A stretch of DNA of 64,000 nt from positions 1-64,000 of the forward strand of contig NZ_FXTN01000008.1 in NCBI RefSeq assembly GCF_900182595.1, read 5' to 3'. A program made the translations under genes and the position numbers. Numbering within the stretch: the stretch's first letter is position 1; the number at the start of each line of letters is the position of its first letter. The DNA comes from Pedobacter westerhofensis (lineage in GTDB: Bacteria > Bacteroidota > Bacteroidia > Sphingobacteriales > Sphingobacteriaceae). This document shows positions 8,374 to 18,343 of the stretch, one piece after another. Under the pieces are notes generated by a model. That model saw only the letters and a program-made list of their open reading frames with translations, was not told the origin of the DNA and made no database searches.

Positions 8374-9486
8374 ATGACAACAGAGGAAATAAAGCAAATA
8401 CTTGAACGATATAACACAGGTCAATGTACTGAACTTGAAAAAACCATCATTGAAGAAACCTTAATGCAATTCAATGAAGATCAACCTGGATTATCCGAAA
8501 AGAAATTAGAAAAACTCGGCAATGAAATTTATAGAAATCTGCCTGGGTCTGATGGTAAATCCAGAAGGATTAAACTATTGTCGATAATTACAGCCGTTGC
8601 CTCTGTCAGCCTTATTGGGATTATTACTCTATTATTTTATCCACGGCCTAATACATCATCAATAGAAAATAAGTCCACCTTCAATATTACCCCTGGTGGG
8701 AACAAAGCGACCTTAACACTGGCAAATGGCAAAACCATCAATCTAAGTGCTGCTAAAACCGGGATTATAATTGATGATAATAACATAAAATATATTGATA
8801 GTACCGCCATTACAAACAGGAGTGGTAACGCTCCAGGAATGGCAACTATATCTACCCCTAAAGGTGGGGAATATCAAATTGTGCTTTCTGACGGCACCAA
8901 AGTATGGCTTAACGCCGCCACAACCTTACAATTTTCTGCAAACCTAATGAGAGAGCGGGGGGAGCGAAAAGTAAGGCTGGAGCGCGGCGAAGCCTACTTT
9001 GAAGTATATAAAGATAAAAAACGCCCCTTTGTCGTGGAGACGGGGCAGCAAGATGTATTGGTACTCGGCACACATTTCAATATAGACACATACGAACCTG
9101 GCTCAATAAAGACAACATTACTGGAAGGCTCTGTAAGAGTACAAAGCAATGTCCATACGTCTAAAACAAAATCAAAAATTCTAGTGCCTGGTGAACAATC
9201 GGTAAATAAAGCAGGAGCAATCGAGGTAAGAAAGGTAAACACCAACATAGAATTAGCCTGGAAGAAAGGCAAAATACAGTTTGTCCGGGCTGATCTTAAA
9301 ACTGTCATGGGCATGATCAGCAGGTGGTATGACATTCAGGTTGTCTATCAGTACTACCCTGTTGAAGGCAAATTTACTGGTTCCATTTCAAGGTCTAAAA
9401 ATATTTCAGAGGTGCTAAACCTTCTGGAAACGACCGGAGACGTTCGGTTCAAAATTAAAGAAAGGCAGGTATTGGTAATGAAGTAA
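8374..9486 (+). CDS. FecR family anti-sigma factor
   Basis: A 370-residue inner-membrane anti-sigma factor. The N-terminal cytoplasmic part (about 1-65) would bind the sigma factor. One membrane segment lies near residues 69-90 (LLSIITAVASVSLIGIITLL). The periplasmic FecR domain is near 165-270 (GGEYQIVLSDGTKVWLNAAT, VETGQQDVLVLGTHFNI). A C-terminal DUF4974 domain reads the receptor's STN domain (LKTVMGMISRWYDIQVVY). The ATG at 8374, preceded by AAAGGAT, is chosen over one 54 bp upstream. It lies 86 bp after the sigma gene. Confidence 0.92.
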   Translation: MTTEEIKQILERYNTGQCTELEKTIIEETLMQFNEDQPGLSEKKLEKLGNEIYRNLPGSDGKSRRIKLLSIITAVASVSLIGIITLLFYPRPNTSSIENKSTFNITPGGNKATLTLANGKTINLSAAKTGIIIDDNNIKYIDSTAITNRSGNAPGMATISTPKGGEYQIVLSDGTKVWLNAATTLQFSANLMRERGERKVRLERGEAYFEVYKDKKRPFVVETGQQDVLVLGTHFNIDTYEPGSIKTTLLEGSVRVQSNVHTSKTKSKILVPGEQSVNKAGAIEVRKVNTNIELAWKKGKIQFVRADLKTVMGMISRWYDIQVVYQYYPVEGKFTGSISRSKNISEVLNLLETTGDVRFKIKERQVLVMK

Positions 9487-9586
9487 AGACCATTTGGTGA
9501 ATAGCAACCGGGGGCAGCGTAGGAACTGAATCCCCCGGTTTGGCTCAGAAAAAAATAACACGTTACAATCAACTAAACCGAGACAA

Positions 9587-12500
9587 ATGTACAATATTTA
9601 CTTATACGGTGCGCCCGCCAGGAGCCGCATGGTCAAATTTTTGATCATTATGAAGCTAAGTTTTTTCTTCTTGATCATACCCTTGATGCAGGTTGCAGCT
9701 TCAACCAGCGCACAAACTATAACCTTAAACAAACAAAACACATCCTTAACGGGCGTTTTTGAAGAAATCATGACGCAAACAGACTATGATTTTTCTTATT
9801 CAGAACAGCAAATTTCTAAAGTTGGCAGGATCAATATTTCTGTTACCAACGCCAGTATCATAGAAGTACTTGACAAGTGCTTTGAAAAGAAACCATTTAC
9901 TTACAGTATTCAAAATAAAACCATTACAATTAGGAAGAAAGAATTCACTTTTTTTGAAAGTATAGGGTCCCTTCTGCGGGAAGTAACTATTACGGGATCA
10001 GTTGCCGATACTCTGGGTAAACCTTTAGTCGGAGCGACCATTAAAATTCTTGGGGAGTCTATTACTGTCAGAACAAACGACCAGGGTGGTTTTACGATCA
10101 TAAGTAAGCGAAATAATGGTGTCCTTGTTATATCCTATCTGGGTTACAAAACTCAGGAGGTAGGTTTTAGCGAGGTAAACGTGGGGCCTTTTGAAGTAAC
10201 TTTAAAAGAAGTTGAAAGTGGTCTTCAAGAAGTCGAAGTTGTGAGTACGGGCTTCCAACAACTTCCTAAGGAACGAGCAACAGGCAGTTTCATATTAATT
10301 GACAGTGCATTATTGAATCGCAAAGTAAGCAGAAATATTTTAGACCGCCTTGATGGGGTGACAAGTGGTTTAATATTTAATAAAAATAAGACCGGTAATA
10401 CCTCAGATATTAGTATTCGCGGTCGAAGTACCATCTTGGGCAACCCTAACCCTTTAATCATTCTTGATAATTTCCCTTATGACGGGAATCTGGAAAACAT
10501 TAACCCTATGGATATAGAGTCAGTTTCAGTTCTCAAAGATGCGGCAGCAGCTAGCATATGGGGAGTACGGGCAGGAAATGGTGTAATCGTATTGACGACA
10601 AAGAAAGGAAAGCTGAATCAAAAACCGCAGGTTAGTTTCAATAGTAATGTCACCATTGGTACTAAACCGGATTTATATTATTTACCACAACTTACCAATA
10701 AAGAATATATCGAAGTGGAACAATTCCTATTTGATAAGGGCAGGTATAACACTGCAATAAACAATAGGTACGGGGCTCTTTCTCCAGCAGTTGAGATAAT
10801 GCTTTTAAGAAGAAACAATAATATCAACGATAGTAAACACGCTACTATGCTCGATTCTATAAGCCAACATGACAGCAAATCTGAGTTGAATAAATACTAT
10901 TACAGGGAAAGTGTTACCCAGCAGTACCAACTAAACGTAAAAGGTGGTGGGCAGTTCAACAAGTATTACGTTTCTCTTGGATACGATAATAATCTTTCAA
11001 ATACGGTTGGTAATAGTACGAACCGCCTGACATTGAATGCAAATAATAGCACCAATTTATTTAACAATAAGGTAGAACTATCAACCGGGGTTATTTTCAC
11101 CTTAAACAACATCAATAACGAGGGCTCTACATACAAGCCACGTTACCCTTATTCCCAAATTGAAGACGCAAATGGAAATCCCCTGGCCGTAACGAATGGA
11201 ACACTTCGCCTTTCGTATGTGGATACTGTAGGGGCTGGTCGCTTACTCGATTGGCACTATCGCCCGCTGGATGAGCTCCGCAATAAATACCGGACATCAG
11301 CCGATAAAATGACTGACTACCGCTTCAACACTGGCATAACTTATCATATAGTCAAAGGGCTCGATTTTTCTGGAACCTATACATTCCAGAAAGGTGTACT
11401 GAATTCAACGACAAGCAATAGTTTACAATCTTACTCAACCAGAAACCAAATTAACCTAATCACTTCAATAGATCAAACGACAGGTGTAGTGACAAGGCCA
11501 ATCCCGTTAGGAGATATTTTAAGCAACGTGAATAGTTCTTATTATTCGCACTATGGAAGGGGGCAATTCAGTTTTAACCGTAGCTTTTCCCAAAAACACC
11601 AGGTCAGTGCAATAGCGGGCTATGAGATAAAAGATTACCGTGATGATGTGTCCTCTTACATGTTATATGGCTATGATCCTGAAACGGCTACAAACCTCAA
11701 TTCTACGATCAACTATGCGAACGAATACCGCTACTATTATAGATCGCTTTATACAACAATAAATCCCGGGACCAGCAATTACTGGAATGTTGATAGGTAC
11801 AGATCATATTTTGGAAATTTCTCTTATACTTATGACAACAAATATATTGTGAGCGGGAGTGCACGCAGGGACGAGTCCAATATTTTTGGTGTTAAAACTA
11901 ATCAGAAGGGGGTTCCACTTTGGTCTGCAGGACTCGCCTGGAATATCAGCAGCGAGCAATTTTACAGCTCATCTTTGATTCCTTATCTGAAACTTAGGTT
12001 AACGTATGGGTATAATGGAAATGTAGATAAAACTACTTCAGCCTATCTTACAGCCAATTCTATGTCTGGATTAAGTGTATGGGACGAAAACTTTCTGGAG
12101 ATTGTTAATCCACCAAACCCATCTCTGCGGTGGGAAAAAGTTAAAAATACAAATATAGGAATCGACTTTGGTACACGAAATAATAAGATTACAGGGTCTA
12201 TCGAATATTGGATCAAAAAGGGGAAAGATCTGATCGGAAATAGCCCTATCGCCCAGCAAACTGGTATCACTACCTATAGGGGGAACAATGCAGACATTAC
12301 AGGCCACGGGCTCGACATTTTGTTAAATTCAAATAATATTGTTACTCCAACTTTTACCTGGCAGACGAATTTGCTTTTCAATTACAATACGGACAAGATT
12401 ACAAATTACAAAGGTAAACAGGCCAGTAATAGCAATATTGTTAATAACAATTATCAGAACCCAATAGAGGGACACTCTTATTATTCATTATTTACTTACA

Positions 12501-13108
12501 AATGGATGGGATTAAATGCGACGGGCGATCCACAAGGAATATTAAATGGTCTGGCAAGCACTGATTATTCCAGTATCGCCTATTCGTATAAACCAGAAGA
12601 CCTGGTTTATAGCGGAACGCTTACCCCTCAATACTACGGAAGCCTCCGAAATACGTTCAATTGGCGGCAGATAGAACTGAGTTTTAATATCACCTATAAA
12701 TTTGATTATGTATTCAAACGGACCTCGTTGGATAATACACTCCTTTACGGTACATATTCCACTTACGAAATGCCTGATTATGGTAAAAGATGGCAACAAC
12801 CAGGAGACGAGTCGACAACAAATGTGCCCGCACTGGTATATCCTTTGGATTTTGCACGTCAGGAACTTTACAATAATTCGGAAATTCTTGTAGAGAAAGG
12901 CGACCACATACGCTTACAGGATATTCGTTTAGCATATACTTTAAGGCTTAAACAATCAAAACTGCCTTTTCGAAGTCTACAGGTGTATAGCTATGCATCT
13001 AATATTGGAATTCTTTGGAAAGCCACGAAATATAAAATTGATCCTGATTACCCCAATGCCTTACCTGCTTCAAGAACACTGTCTTTTGGATTAAAAGCAG
13101 ATTTTTAA
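9587..13108 (+). CDS. SusC/RagA-type TonB-dependent outer membrane receptor
   Basis: A 1173-residue outer-membrane transporter that would import a large nutrient with SusD. After a signal peptide (to about residue 42) comes an STN signalling domain (about 43-112), which links it to FecR control. A carboxypeptidase-regulatory-like domain follows (about 133-210, VTITGSVADTLGKPLVGATI). The plug is near 225-345 (SDISIRGRSTILGNPN, LKDAAAASIWGVRAGNGVIV), then the beta barrel, ending in an aromatic residue (KADF). Length and order are normal. ATGs at 9629 and 9650 are possible alternative starts. The substrate cannot be told; no glycosidase is encoded nearby. Confidence 0.95.
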   Translation: MYNIYLYGAPARSRMVKFLIIMKLSFFFLIIPLMQVAASTSAQTITLNKQNTSLTGVFEEIMTQTDYDFSYSEQQISKVGRINISVTNASIIEVLDKCFEKKPFTYSIQNKTITIRKKEFTFFESIGSLLREVTITGSVADTLGKPLVGATIKILGESITVRTNDQGGFTIISKRNNGVLVISYLGYKTQEVGFSEVNVGPFEVTLKEVESGLQEVEVVSTGFQQLPKERATGSFILIDSALLNRKVSRNILDRLDGVTSGLIFNKNKTGNTSDISIRGRSTILGNPNPLIILDNFPYDGNLENINPMDIESVSVLKDAAAASIWGVRAGNGVIVLTTKKGKLNQKPQVSFNSNVTIGTKPDLYYLPQLTNKEYIEVEQFLFDKGRYNTAINNRYGALSPAVEIMLLRRNNNINDSKHATMLDSISQHDSKSELNKYYYRESVTQQYQLNVKGGGQFNKYYVSLGYDNNLSNTVGNSTNRLTLNANNSTNLFNNKVELSTGVIFTLNNINNEGSTYKPRYPYSQIEDANGNPLAVTNGTLRLSYVDTVGAGRLLDWHYRPLDELRNKYRTSADKMTDYRFNTGITYHIVKGLDFSGTYTFQKGVLNSTTSNSLQSYSTRNQINLITSIDQTTGVVTRPIPLGDILSNVNSSYYSHYGRGQFSFNRSFSQKHQVSAIAGYEIKDYRDDVSSYMLYGYDPETATNLNSTINYANEYRYYYRSLYTTINPGTSNYWNVDRYRSYFGNFSYTYDNKYIVSGSARRDESNIFGVKTNQKGVPLWSAGLAWNISSEQFYSSSLIPYLKLRLTYGYNGNVDKTTSAYLTANSMSGLSVWDENFLEIVNPPNPSLRWEKVKNTNIGIDFGTRNNKITGSIEYWIKKGKDLIGNSPIAQQTGITTYRGNNADITGHGLDILLNSNNIVTPTFTWQTNLLFNYNTDKITNYKGKQASNSNIVNNNYQNPIEGHSYYSLFTYKWMGLNATGDPQGILNGLASTDYSSIAYSYKPEDLVYSGTLTPQYYGSLRNTFNWRQIELSFNITYKFDYVFKRTSLDNTLLYGTYSTYEMPDYGKRWQQPGDESTTNVPALVYPLDFARQELYNNSEILVEKGDHIRLQDIRLAYTLRLKQSKLPFRSLQVYSYASNIGILWKATKYKIDPDYPNALPASRTLSFGLKADF

Positions 13109-13126
13109 AATTTAACTATAGTTGAT

Positions 13127-14527
13127 ATGAAAAAGAATATACTCACCTTTTTAAAATATTTTCTGATCCTTCCTGTTTTTCTTTTTGCCCCAGCCTGTAA
13201 AAAGGGGTTTTTAGATGCCAAGCCGAACTCTTCAATTGTTACACCTAAAACCCTTGATGACCTGGAGGGGCTTTTAAAAAACAATCTAATAACCCAATCC
13301 ACGCCAGGGCTATCGCAAATGGCATGTGACGATTACGTTTTTGCAGGTTACAATGAGTGGCAGTCAGCGAATACTGTCGAGCGCAATTCATATATTTGGT
13401 CTAAAGATATTTTTCAGGGTGCAAATAACGTATGGGCCTGGTCTTATCCTTACCTCGGTGCTTTTTATAGTAATAATGCGCTGGAAGGGCTTGATAAAAT
13501 AGAGATGACACCTGCCAACAGCAGCCAATATAAGCAAATCAAGGGGTGGGCATATTTTGTACGGGCATTTATGTTTTATGATTTGGCACGTCATTTTTCA
13601 CCCGTCTATAACGCAGCCACTGCTCATACAGACTTAGGAATACCATTAAAATTAAGAACAGAAATAGATGAGGTCGTTCCCAGAAGCTCCCTCCAGCAAA
13701 CATATGATCAGATTTTTATAGACATTAATCGTGCTATCCCGTTATTAAATAACCTGCCGGAATCAAAGCGCAACCGCCCATCAAAAGTATCTGCTTATGC
13801 ACTTGCGAGCAGAATCTCATTAAGCATGCGCAATTACCCCAAAGCTGAAGCTTACGCAGATAGTACATTAAGACTGTACAATAATTTGATAGACTATAAT
13901 ACTGTAGACACGGTGACAGAGACACCGTTCTTGATAGATAACCAGGAAGTTTTGTACAGTGCTACCACACCTGGTATTTATTTTGAAATTAATGGCAAAA
14001 CGACCACAAATACCTCTGTTATTCCTAACCCCGACATCGTGAGTTCATACCAGCAATTCGATTTAAGAAAGCCTATTTTTTTTATAACGAACCCCATAGG
14101 CCAGCTCAGTATGAAACATGGTTATGAAGGATTATTTTCTGCATATCCATTTAGCGGGCTAGCCTTAGATGAAATTTACCTGATTAAGGCGGAATGTCTT
14201 GCACGTCGGGGAGAAATTATTCAGTCAATGACATGGCTTAATAACTTATTGATAAAAAGATTTTCTACAGGAAATTTTGTTCCAGTTTCAGCGGCAAATG
14301 CAGCAGAAGCATTGTTAATAGTCCTAGGAGAACGCAGAAAGGAACTCATCTGGCGTACCTTAAGGTGGGACGACCTTAAGCGTTTAAATTTAGAAGGTGC
14401 AAATATAACTTTAACCAGAGTATTAAATGGTCAGACGTATTCAATAGCACCCAACGACTCACGTTACGTGTTTCCTATTCCTGACGATGAAATCGCTTTA
14501 AGTGGAATCCAACAAAATAAACGGTAG
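13127..14527 (+). CDS. SusD/RagB-type nutrient-binding lipoprotein
   Basis: A 466-residue surface lipoprotein. The signal peptide ends in a lipobox (LFAPACKKG, Cys near residue 24). The SusD_N-like segment follows and the helical TPR-like core is seen in KGWAYFVRAFMFYDLARHF and PSKVSAYALASRISL. The C-terminal RagB motif is IVLGERRKELIWRTLRWDDL. It lies 18 bp after susC and would form the lid on that porin. The ligand is unknown. Confidence 0.94.
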   Translation: MKKNILTFLKYFLILPVFLFAPACKKGFLDAKPNSSIVTPKTLDDLEGLLKNNLITQSTPGLSQMACDDYVFAGYNEWQSANTVERNSYIWSKDIFQGANNVWAWSYPYLGAFYSNNALEGLDKIEMTPANSSQYKQIKGWAYFVRAFMFYDLARHFSPVYNAATAHTDLGIPLKLRTEIDEVVPRSSLQQTYDQIFIDINRAIPLLNNLPESKRNRPSKVSAYALASRISLSMRNYPKAEAYADSTLRLYNNLIDYNTVDTVTETPFLIDNQEVLYSATTPGIYFEINGKTTTNTSVIPNPDIVSSYQQFDLRKPIFFITNPIGQLSMKHGYEGLFSAYPFSGLALDEIYLIKAECLARRGEIIQSMTWLNNLLIKRFSTGNFVPVSAANAAEALLIVLGERRKELIWRTLRWDDLKRLNLEGANITLTRVLNGQTYSIAPNDSRYVFPIPDDEIALSGIQQNKR

Positions 14528-14534
14528 AAACCTT

Positions 14535-16055
14535 ATGAATAACGCATTAAAAATATTCCTTTTCATATTTTTCTGCATCATTAGCCAAATAAGTGTGGCT
14601 GATGATAAGCAAACTTATAAAACTATTATTAAAGGAATTTTTACATCACCAGATGTAAACGGTAAGCCAATAACCCTATATTACGCGTCTGAATATTTCG
14701 GGATTTCGTCCCTACCACTAAGAGGAAATAAGCTTAAAGCAAAAATAAAAGATCAGACTTTTGAATTTGAATTTTCGGAACAGGCGCCCTATCTATACTT
14801 CCTGTTGGAATATGTGGATGGTAGTGATGCTAATTATGCATTAAAATATCCTGAAAGACTTAAAGTCAATTACAAAACACTATTAATTAAATCAGGAGCA
14901 TCTATCGTAATTAATATCAGTGATAAGTCAGGTATTTCAATCTCTGGTAAAGACGCCGAATTGATAGATTGTCAGTTTAAACTGGATAGTATTTCAAGCA
15001 ATACATTCAAAGCCGGCATTAAAAAAAATAAGCAGCCCAGTACTTATGAAAAACTGTTAACGTTAGCGAATCATTATGAGGACATCTATAATCGGCAACG
15101 TAGCTATTTACAAAATAATTGTACTAAAATTGATAGTTTTTCAAAAGAGGTTATTAAACTTGACTGTTATTTTGAACTTGAAGACCGTTTAATGTCAGCA
15201 AGTCGGTCGATTTTTGATAATACCGCTGACGTACAGAAAAAGAACAAGGACAAACTTAAGTTTTATATAGATCATTTCCTGTTTAGCACATATCCAATCG
15301 AGAGTACCGAAAAAGCAGCCTTATTTTCAAGACAGTACGTTGACTTTCTGATCAAAAAACAGATAAGGGATATGGATATTCTAATGGAAGTGACAAGTTT
15401 ATGGGTAAGGCCAACTTTTGGACAATTGTATGATAAGATGAGTCAAGCTTATACTGGGACACTTAGGGAAAAAATTCTCGCTGGTTATTTTCTTAATCAG
15501 TTTGTGTTAAGTGAAGCGCCAGAATATTATTTAGATTTAGCTTTGAAATCGTTTAAGATTCCGGAATACAGAACCATTATACAAGACATTAAGAAAAGTA
15601 GAGGGACTGGTGAGCCTGCTTTTAATTTCAGTTTAACAGATACAACTGGCAATAACGTAACCCTTCAAATGCTCAAAGGGAAGTTATTGGTACTCGACTT
15701 TTGGTTTAGTGGATGTGGTGGCTGTGCCTACTTAAATGAAAAAATGTCGCCAGTTTATGAGTATTATAAAGGTAATCCTAACATTCAATTTGTAAGTATA
15801 TCGACAGATAAAAAGGTTGAGACATGGAAGAATAGCGTTAAGTCCGGTGTTTATTCTCATACTGGGAGTTTGAATTTATTTACGGATGGTCTGTCCAGAG
15901 AACACCCGATCATTAAACACTATGACATCTACGCTTATCCAACATTAATTTTGATAGATAAAAATGGAAACATTATAACAAGTAGCCCACCTCACCCACG
16001 TACGCCTGAAGCAGCTCAACGTTTTATCAGCTTGATAGATCGCAATCTAAATTGA
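14535..16055 (+). CDS. TlpA-like thioredoxin-fold protein
   Basis: A 506-residue exported protein. A signal peptide covers about residues 1-20 (ALKIFLFIFFCIISQISVAD). The first 350 residues are an extended domain, possibly DUF4369-like, and the C-terminal 140 residues are a thioredoxin fold (DFWFSGCGGCAYLNEKMSP, redox pair CGGC; cis-Pro near YAYPTLIL). Such proteins reduce or isomerise disulfides in the periplasm. The ATG at 14535 is preferred to a GTG at 14502 that would overlap susD. It is the last gene of the sigma-FecR-SusC-SusD unit, and its stop codon lies inside the terminator stem. Confidence 0.87.
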   Translation: MNNALKIFLFIFFCIISQISVADDKQTYKTIIKGIFTSPDVNGKPITLYYASEYFGISSLPLRGNKLKAKIKDQTFEFEFSEQAPYLYFLLEYVDGSDANYALKYPERLKVNYKTLLIKSGASIVINISDKSGISISGKDAELIDCQFKLDSISSNTFKAGIKKNKQPSTYEKLLTLANHYEDIYNRQRSYLQNNCTKIDSFSKEVIKLDCYFELEDRLMSASRSIFDNTADVQKKNKDKLKFYIDHFLFSTYPIESTEKAALFSRQYVDFLIKKQIRDMDILMEVTSLWVRPTFGQLYDKMSQAYTGTLREKILAGYFLNQFVLSEAPEYYLDLALKSFKIPEYRTIIQDIKKSRGTGEPAFNFSLTDTTGNNVTLQMLKGKLLVLDFWFSGCGGCAYLNEKMSPVYEYYKGNPNIQFVSISTDKKVETWKNSVKSGVYSHTGSLNLFTDGLSREHPIIKHYDIYAYPTLILIDKNGNIITSSPPHPRTPEAAQRFISLIDRNLN

Positions 16056-16085
16056 ACGGGAAAGGCTCACACTTTCCCGTTCAAT
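16051..16085. terminator. Bidirectional terminator with a 14 bp stem
   Basis: ATTGAACGGGAAAG (16051-16064) and CTTTCCCGTTCAAT (16072-16085) are perfect complements around a 7-base loop. The TGA of the TlpA-like gene is part of the left arm. The DUF6520 gene converges from the other side, and the spacing suits termination in both directions. Confidence 0.8.
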
Positions 16086-16110
16086 TAATTTGGCACCTAC
16101 TTATTGTGGA

Positions 16111-16512
16111 TTAAGGATATAAGCCAGGGCTGGAACCGCTAGCCACTGTCAAATAGCCCGCAGTAACATAGGCATTTATTTGAGATGCAGTGTAAGGTTC
16201 ATCCTCCTGATCTGGGATATTTGCTTTTCCAGATGGCGTCACATTGTATTTACAATTAAGTGTTGCTGTTCCTGTGCAAGCATTTGATGCAGATGTCCTA
16301 CCAGTAAATGAGTTTAATGAGCTTTGAACAAGAAAATTGTAAGTTATCGTTCTTTTTTTGTTGACAGTTTCTTTTGCTTTGGCATTTGCCAGTTCTTGCA
16401 CTTTGTTATTCTCTGCTTTAAAAGCAAAGGTTAATGTAATAACTCCAACCATTAGCAACAAAGCAAAGGCTCCAAGCCATGCTTTTTTAAAATTAATCAG
16501 GTTTCTTACCAT
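16111..16512 (-). CDS. DUF6520 family small exported protein
   Basis: A 133-residue protein. The N-terminus has a membrane/signal segment (AWLGAFALLLMVGVITLTFA) followed by a short charged stretch and a Ser/Thr-rich, Gly-rich region with two Cys residues (CTGTATLNC). This matches the small DUF6520-type peptides common in Bacteroidota, whose function is not known. The ATG at 16512 is preferred because it places the hydrophobic segment near the N-terminus. It converges on the SusC/SusD operon but has no visible tie to it. Confidence 0.75.
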   Translation of the reverse strand: MVRNLINFKKAWLGAFALLLMVGVITLTFAFKAENNKVQELANAKAKETVNKKRTITYNFLVQSSLNSFTGRTSASNACTGTATLNCKYNVTPSGKANIPDQEDEPYTASQINAYVTAGYLTVASGSSPGLYP

Positions 16513-16585
16513 GATTATGCAACCTTTTATAATAGCAAAAAGGAAGAAAAACTTTATATTTATGTAATTAAGTTGTGGGTGTCTT

Positions 16586-16894
16586 TTAGTAGACCTCACT
16601 GAATTCCTTTGTATCCCGATACATTGGTTTCATTTCCCGGATAGCCCTGCCCCGACTATCCGGGTTTGTTCGAAATATCGAATTATTATGGTCGTGAACT
16701 ATTCTGTTAACCACTCTCTTTCGGGCGTAAGGGCAATTGAAGATTGTCTCCAGGTGTACTATAAGATAATGTACAAAGGCAGACAGGTAACATAGCATGA
16801 ACCGGATGAACAGCGCTGCCATATAGGCAAGCATTGCCGCTAAGGATATGATCCTGGCAATGTCTATTATTTTCGCTGCATCGACAATTTTCAT
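16586..16894 (-). CDS. Possible small membrane protein
   Basis: A 102-residue frame with a hydrophobic N-terminal half (about residues 8-48, ISLAAMLAYMAALFIRFMLC) and a basic, soluble C-terminal half. It has no family that I recognise. It lies upstream of the DUF6520 gene on the same strand, the common place for DUF6520 companions. It may be a chance frame; composition gives only weak support. Confidence 0.35.
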   Translation of the reverse strand: MKIVDAAKIIDIARIISLAAMLAYMAALFIRFMLCYLSAFVHYLIVHLETIFNCPYARKRVVNRIVHDHNNSIFRTNPDSRGRAIREMKPMYRDTKEFSEVY

Positions 16895-17359
16895 TTCTCT
16901 ACCTTTTTACTTCGTTGTTCTTAAACTCCGCTGGCACTGCCTTGGCACCACCTGCCCATTAATTGTTTGCACTTTAAGGTTGTACCTACCTTCCCTGTAC
17001 CAGATCCGGCATCTTCTTACCAGTACCGACCGGGATCATTTGCGGATAGCAGCTGTTGCTTCTGGGACTGTTACCCTGTTTCTGGTACTTCACCGTCAGG
17101 AATGAACGGCCAGCAGCACGGTACTACCCATCCATATTTTATATCTTCAACGGCCTGGGGCGAAGGCTTCGAGCCATTGGCTGGCAGTGTTGTTTATTAC
17201 AGTGTTCATAAGCATTCTTTTTATCGAATTGAATTTGAATGGGTTAACTTTAGTAAATTTCGGTAACGAAACTATCATATTCATGCAAAAATGGTTTCAT
17301 TTTTCGCATGTTTTTAGCACGATTATGATAGTTTAACCTTAAAAACCACGTTTAATGGC
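16895..17359. other. Intergenic region with one structured repeat
   Basis: No convincing gene lies here. Plus-strand frames in it lack any family signal. The only clear feature is the nested inverted repeat at 17269-17334. Confidence 0.5.
17269..17334 (-). terminator. Nested inverted repeat, probable terminator of the AraC gene
   Basis: AAACTATCATA (17269-17279) and TATGATAGTTT (17324-17334) pair perfectly. Inside them ATGCAAAAATG and CATTTTTCGCAT form a second stem around GTTT. It lies 26 bp past the stop codon of the AraC-type gene. The doubled structure is more elaborate than a plain terminator and could be a small mobile repeat. Confidence 0.5.
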
Positions 17360-18343
17360 CTATCGGTCGCTTCTTGGAGAGCTATTATAGTGCTTTTTGT
17401 ACACAAAAGTAAAATGTGCATGGCTTTTAAAACCTGTTTTAAGGCCGATTTCTTTTACGGATAATTTCGTTTTTTGCAATAATTCATGTCCGTAGTTCAC
17501 CCGTAAAAGCTCAATATATTCGTGAACAGTATATTTTAGTTGTTCGTGGAAGGCATGGCGGACGGTGCGTTCGGTAAAAGGAATCTCCTCTAACAGTTTC
17601 GACAGGATATCCGCATCGCGCTCCGTAAAATGGCCATCGAGATGAGCCTTCAACTGCACAACGGCATCCAGTAAGCTCAGGCTTTTATTACCAGATAGCA
17701 GCATCTGATGATATTCTTCAAAAAGACCCATGCAGTTATCAGTTATACCAACTTCCAGCTTACGGGCTGAAACAGGATCTATTTTATAAAGCTCTCGCAG
17801 AAAACCACGCATCCCCCTTGTAATGGGAAACTGGAACATATGCTCATACATGTTTGTTTTCTGCTCAAAGCCTAACATGAACTCCGCAAAATGGGGATAG
17901 GTCTGTAAATGGTTTTTAAGCCATCCGGGTCTGGTAGAAATATATAAAAGGCGATGAACTCCTGCTGGGAAATGCACGAAAAACTCTCCTGTTTTATTAT
18001 AGGTAGGATAGCAAATCCCTTTTTTTGCATTCGAGATGGGCGTGCCGTCGGCCATGCTAAAACTTACATTTCCTTCAAGCATAAAGAAGAGAAACAGGGC
18101 TGGATCCTTAATCAGGTAACTCATATCCAGGCTTTCTGCTAGCCTGACCTCCATGAGTTCAATGTAAAACAGGTAATGGCTGTATCGTTGCGAATAACAG
18201 CTACCCTCTTTGAAGCGGATCAATTCCTTATCTCCATAGCTTACTTTATAACGAACTTTTTTAAGGAAGTTCTGACTGATCTTGCTACTTCTGTGTGGTG
18301 ACCTGAACCGTAGCTCTATCGGCCTTTGCATGTTCTGCCCCAT
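17360..18343 (-). CDS. AraC family transcriptional regulator
   Basis: A 327-residue regulator. The N-terminal 220 residues are a sensing region of unknown ligand, and the C-terminal 100 residues are the AraC DNA-binding domain with two HTH units (LLEEIPFTERTVRHAFHEQL; LSVKEIGLKTGFKSHAHFTF, then YKKHYNSSP). The length is typical. It is monocistronic, with a probable terminator at 17269-17334. Its target is unknown; it lies between the uptake locus and the mobilizable element. Confidence 0.9.
   Translation of the reverse strand: MGQNMQRPIELRFRSPHRSSKISQNFLKKVRYKVSYGDKELIRFKEGSCYSQRYSHYLFYIELMEVRLAESLDMSYLIKDPALFLFFMLEGNVSFSMADGTPISNAKKGICYPTYNKTGEFFVHFPAGVHRLLYISTRPGWLKNHLQTYPHFAEFMLGFEQKTNMYEHMFQFPITRGMRGFLRELYKIDPVSARKLEVGITDNCMGLFEEYHQMLLSGNKSLSLLDAVVQLKAHLDGHFTERDADILSKLLEEIPFTERTVRHAFHEQLKYTVHEYIELLRVNYGHELLQKTKLSVKEIGLKTGFKSHAHFTFVYKKHYNSSPRSDR

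Noticed and set aside
16967..17266. 99-codon plus-strand frame
   Set aside because: Composition is unlike protein (rich in Ser, Pro, Gly) and it has no homologue that I recognise.
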